Of a stretch of 9,077 bases of DNA, positions 6,387-9,077 are shown piece after piece (within the stretch, counting starts at the first letter, position 1; each line of letters opens with the position of its first letter). This DNA comes from Crenotrichaceae bacterium. GTDB taxonomy: Bacteria; Pseudomonadota; Gammaproteobacteria; Methylococcales; DRLZ01. A program made the position numbers and the translations under genes. Under the pieces are notes generated by a model. The model was not told where the DNA came from and searched no databases. It saw only the letters and a list, made by a program, of their open reading frames with translations. The stretch lies in contig DRLZ01000088.1 in assembly GCA_011322755.1 (NCBI GenBank), forward strand, positions 1-9,077, given 5' to 3'.

Positions 6387-7520
6387 TTAATAGCTAACGC
6401 CAAGAGCTTTTAAAGTTTCCATGGTGATCTGCCCTGATGCCAGACCTTTTCTCTTCTGATAAGCAGATAATGCACTCATTGTTTGTGAACCGATCTTTCC
6501 ATCGGAATCACCTGGATTAAAACCAGCTTTTCGCAGTGCTTGCTGAATTCTGCGAATCACATTTGGTGTGGTATTGGTTTCACAAAGAATGGGTTTCCAT
6601 TCCAAAGAGCTATCTGAAACCTTGGTGCGCTTTTTAACTGTTGCGAACACTGCTGGAACGTCAATACGTTTCTCTTTTGCTGGCTCAAGAACTTTCTTGA
6701 CTTTAACAGTTCTGTACTCTGCTGGAATAGCAACCTTAACTACTTTCTCTGGTTCAGCTAAAACACGTTTTTTTACGATTTTATACTCAGCAGGAATCTG
6801 TACTTTTTTGGTTGTCGGTGGCGTTACCAGGACTTCCCTGACAACAGTTTTGTATTCAGCAGGCACTTCAACCAGGCACATGATTTCACCAGTCGCGTTA
6901 TCGACCTTCTGAATCGGACCTTTGCCCTTCTTCCATGTTGAATACGCTGGCTTCACCAGTATTTTCTCACTAACAGTCTTGTACTTGGCAGGAACCGTGA
7001 CTATTTTCTCTGAAGCTTCTTTAACCAGTATTTTGGTATCTTCCCAACGATAAGTTGCCGGTACAACATTAAGCTTTTCACCAGGCTCTTTTACCAGTAC
7101 TTTTTCTTCAACCCACGTGTATTTTGGAGGTATGACCTGCAGACGGAAACTCGCAGGTTTCTTCTCAACCCGTTCTGTTTTTGTTGAATACTTTGCAGGT
7201 GTTAATACGCGTGCATAACACTCACCTGGTTTTGCATTTGGAGGAAGCAAGTCTCCATCACCAGAACCAGTTGATGCTCTGGCTGCTTGACTTTCTCTTG
7301 ATAGCTCAGCATTTTCTCGGGCAAGTCTTGCATTTTCTGCTTCCAGCTGCTTGAGAGACATTGCTGAGTGAACATGGTCCTCAGCTGTTGCTTGCCCTGT
7401 CGATACAGCTTTATTCGCTGATGACTCTACAGCGTCTGCATCATGCTTAAATACAGTTGAGCATCCCCCTACTAACAACATCATAATTGATGTACTAACT
7501 AATACTATTTTATTTTTCAT
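6387..7520 (-). CDS. Repeat lipoprotein with C-terminal peptidoglycan-binding domain
   Basis: A 377-residue predicted lipoprotein. A signal sequence (1-19) ends in lipobox LVGGC, with C20 as the lipidated residue. A short coiled coil follows (about 54-80: repeated ENARLAREN/ENAELSRE pattern). Then come eight copies of a motif (P-[AP]-x-[YF], then V/W, then VLVKP-like) at 108, 131, 154, 177, 220, 243, 266 and 289: exact 23-residue spacing, broken once by a 20-residue insert (200-219). The C-terminus (about 318-375) is a PG_binding_1 domain (IRRIQQALRKAGF, then DGKIGSQTMSAL). It would anchor a membrane, probably the outer one, to the cell wall through an extended beta-rich stalk; this role is inferred. 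The start at 7520 is chosen because it gives a proper lipoprotein signal and has GGAAGA 5 bases upstream. An in-frame ATG at 7586 would add 22 residues and spoil the signal peptide. There is no operon partner on the same strand. Confidence 0.88.
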   Translation of the reverse strand: MKNKIVLVSTSIMMLLVGGCSTVFKHDADAVESSANKAVSTGQATAEDHVHSAMSLKQLEAENARLARENAELSRESQAARASTGSGDGDLLPPNAKPGECYARVLTPAKYSTKTERVEKKPASFRLQVIPPKYTWVEEKVLVKEPGEKLNVVPATYRWEDTKILVKEASEKIVTVPAKYKTVSEKILVKPAYSTWKKGKGPIQKVDNATGEIMCLVEVPAEYKTVVREVLVTPPTTKKVQIPAEYKIVKKRVLAEPEKVVKVAIPAEYRTVKVKKVLEPAKEKRIDVPAVFATVKKRTKVSDSSLEWKPILCETNTTPNVIRRIQQALRKAGFNPGDSDGKIGSQTMSALSAYQKRKGLASGQITMETLKALGVSY

Positions 7521-7525
7521 GATTA

Positions 7526-7531
7526 TCTTCC
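7526..7531 (-). promoter_or_regulatory. Ribosome binding site of the lipoprotein gene
   Basis: On the - strand GGAAGA precedes the ATG at 7520 by 5 bases. This supports the start at 7520 over the in-frame upstream ATG at 7586, which has no comparable site. A weak -10-like TATGAT lies at 7604-7599 on the - strand, which would give a leader of about 70 nt; no convincing -35 goes with it. Confidence 0.65.
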
Positions 7532-7680
7532 AACTTAAAAAAATAAGTAATGCAAGCCAAATGAACCGGCCTGCCGCCAACTTCATTTTTATCTACAAAT
7601 CATATTGTGCGTTTCTATTTTCACTGAATTAAGTTAATAGTTCAAGAAACATATCAGTTAAACAGTGTTACAGTTTTAGA

Positions 7681-7698
7681 GGTTTTTCATGAAAAACC
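7681..7698. promoter_or_regulatory. 18-bp perfect palindrome upstream of the lipoprotein gene
   Basis: GGTTTTTCATGAAAAACC is exactly self-complementary in reverse. It lies about 160 bp upstream of the lipoprotein start codon. It partly overlaps a second inverted repeat, TAGAGG (7677-7682) with CCTCTA (7707-7712), so two alternative foldings exist. As DNA it could be a dimer-binding site; as RNA a 7-bp stem with a CATG loop. No regulator is identifiable. Confidence 0.5.
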
Positions 7699-8507
7699 AT
7701 TATATCCCTCTACGTGTAATTTAATCACAATATCAGCCAAAATTTCCACTTATCCCTTTGCAAAATCTGTCAATAGAGACTTTCAACTACGCTAGATGTC
7801 AATATCATAGTTCCAGGAATGTTAGAAATGTTCCAATAACTTTCGTGTCTTGTTAGCGTCGTGCGACAAACAGCTTTAATCTGGGATGGTGTCGGTAAAT
7901 GAACCCTTTTGAAAAATACAATGAGAACAATCGTTAATCGTTATTGATCCTTAACATAATTTACTTTCCGAATAACCCTGGTTCAGGTATAAACAGCATA
8001 AGACTTGATACAAAGCGAACGAGATATCGATCCATTTCGTGATCAAAACTCAGCGATCAGTAAATACGTATACTTTAAGAACCTCATGTAAGCATATGAT
8101 TTCTGATTCCTAGCAAGCTGTACGCCAAAACGCAGTTTAGCACTAATTTACTTTTAGCGCATGCCTTCCTTGTGTTACAAAATGTCACGCATCAACTGAA
8201 ACCTAGAATGCTTCAATCCACGCATGAAGACACCATCGACATTTACTTCATCCTCTATCAAGTTTACCCTCTTAACATAAAACAAAGATCTCTGCAGGAT
8301 AAAAAATCAGTCGTGAGTAACCCGTGCATAAATTGAACGCAGAAATCGCTGTGTATCTGGAATATATGATTTTTTTGACAACGACTCTCATGCAAATGCA
8401 GTAGTCGGGTAGCACAACAATAAGTTTTTAGATTCTCCCTTGTAGGTAACAAGACGTTAGTTACAGTAATATGACATCTAAAACCATCCTAAATACTACT
8501 GGTCATT

Positions 8508-9077
8508 ATGCTAGAAATTAGCCAACTCCCTGTTTTACAGGATAATTACATCTTCATGATCCATTGTACTGCTGACAATGTGACTGCAGTCGTAGATCCA
8601 GCCACTGCATCGCCTGTTCTAGTCTTGCTGAAAGAACGTAACTGGCACCTCGATTTTATCCTCAATACACACCATCACAGCGACCACGTGGGTGCTAATC
8701 TTGAGCTTAAACACAAAACCGAGTGTACCATCATCGGCGCACAAAAAGATCAACAACGCATTCCCGGTATTGACAAGATGGTTGTTGAAGGGGATTCTTT
8801 GTCGATTGGTCAACACCAGTTCGAAGTTTTGGAAGTGCCCGGACATACCTCTGCACATATTGCTTACTGGTTTAAAGACGATGCGATACTGTTCTGCGGC
8901 GATACATTGTTTTCTCTCGGCTGTGGCAGGCTGTTTGAAGGAACACCAGAACAAATGTGGCATTCATTAAAAAAAATCCGCCAATTACCTGATCAAACAC
9001 AAATCTATTGTGCGCACGAATACACCGAAAGCAATGCCCGTTTTGCCATACAGCTTGAACCCGGCAATACGACGCTC
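8508..9077 (+). CDS. gloB: Hydroxyacylglutathione hydrolase (glyoxalase II), 3' end cut by window
   Basis: An open frame of 190 codons runs off the window end without a stop; the family is usually about 255 residues, so roughly 65 are missing. The protein is a metallo-beta-lactamase-fold hydrolase with both metal sites: THHHSDH (54-60, ligands H55, H57, D59, H60), H113 in PGHTSAH, D132 in FCGDTLF, and H170 in CAHEYT. The opening MLEISQLPVLQDNYIF is typical of glyoxalase II, and the GCGRLFEGTPEQMW segment (138-151) distinguishes it from other family branches. It hydrolyses S-D-lactoylglutathione to D-lactate and glutathione, completing methylglyoxal detoxification in the cytoplasm. The missing part is the helical C-terminal glutathione-binding region. 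No glyoxalase I gene is in view. The Shine-Dalgarno before the ATG is weak, but the N-terminus fits the family well. Confidence 0.95.
   Translation, partial: MLEISQLPVLQDNYIFMIHCTADNVTAVVDPATASPVLVLLKERNWHLDFILNTHHHSDHVGANLELKHKTECTIIGAQKDQQRIPGIDKMVVEGDSLSIGQHQFEVLEVPGHTSAHIAYWFKDDAILFCGDTLFSLGCGRLFEGTPEQMWHSLKKIRQLPDQTQIYCAHEYTESNARFAIQLEPGNTTL

Larger units (their letters stand above)
7521..8507. other. Long intergenic region (987 bp) without a convincing gene
   Basis: This divergent gap between the lipoprotein gene and gloB is AT-rich and full of stop codons in all frames. The longest open frame (8264-8452, - strand, 62 codons) has a composition (many Cys and His) and no ribosome binding site, which argue against it being real. 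I see no tRNA (no T-loop GTTCGA context), no rRNA, no CRISPR and no transposase remnant. It holds the 18-bp palindrome at 7681-7698, a 20-bp-spaced repeat of GTTCCA (7810-7815, 7830-7835), a tandem ATCGTTA pair near 7929-7942, and a CTTGT-aggta-ACAAG hairpin (8439-8453). It may hold a small RNA or a fully decayed gene. Confidence 0.6.

Noticed and set aside
7521..7586. 22-residue N-terminal extension of the lipoprotein from the ATG at 7586
   Set aside because: It would place a second hydrophobic segment before a perfect lipoprotein signal peptide, and the start at 7520 has the good ribosome binding site.
8366..8377. T-run (8370-8376) as an intrinsic terminator on the + strand
   Set aside because: No GC-rich stem precedes it, and there is no upstream + strand gene in the region to terminate.
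8264..8452. 62-codon open frame on the - strand in the long intergenic region
   Set aside because: No ribosome binding site, odd composition rich in Cys and His, and no recognisable motif; consistent with a chance open frame.

Overview
The window looks like a chromosomal segment of a moderately AT-rich gammaproteobacterium, possibly free-living or aquatic. This is inferred from gene content: a REC-PAS-GGDEF-EAL signalling protein, a glutamine-dependent NAD+ synthetase, glyoxalase II, an acyl-lipid/acyl-CoA type desaturase, and a repeat-rich lipoprotein with a peptidoglycan-binding domain. No rRNA, tRNA, CRISPR array, insertion sequence or phage gene is visible, and no species-level assignment is possible by eye.

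Layout: (1) 2-2164, + strand, a four-domain cyclic-di-GMP protein. (2) 2352-2765, + strand, a small four-helix membrane protein behind a near-perfect Shine-Dalgarno sequence. (3) 2821-4437, - strand, nadE, convergent with gene 2. (4) A 182-bp divergent promoter region, 4438-4619, carrying a 15-bp perfect palindrome over a consensus -35 box. (5) 4620-5393 and 5403-6170, + strand, a tightly spaced pair: fatty acid desaturase and patatin-like phospholipase. (6) 6171-6386, a convergent gap rich in inverted repeats. (7) 6387-7520, - strand, a lipoprotein with two blocks of four 23-residue repeats and a C-terminal peptidoglycan-binding domain. (8) 7521-8507, almost 1 kb without a convincing gene but with an 18-bp perfect palindrome. 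(9) 8508 to the window end, + strand, the first 190 codons of glyoxalase II (gloB), running off the window.

The clearest functional unit is the desaturase/patatin pair. One product can introduce double bonds into acyl chains and the other has the Ser-Asp dyad of an acyl hydrolase, so together they could remodel membrane lipids. The palindrome at the probable promoter suggests the pair is controlled by a dimeric repressor, whose identity is not shown by the sequence. The other genes are independent housekeeping or envelope functions. The most unusual protein is the repeat lipoprotein: its repeat spacing is exactly 23 residues and the whole four-repeat block recurs at an offset of 112 residues. 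No completely new multi-gene system can be demonstrated here; the best candidates for follow-up are the lipid gene pair with its operator and the repeat lipoprotein.
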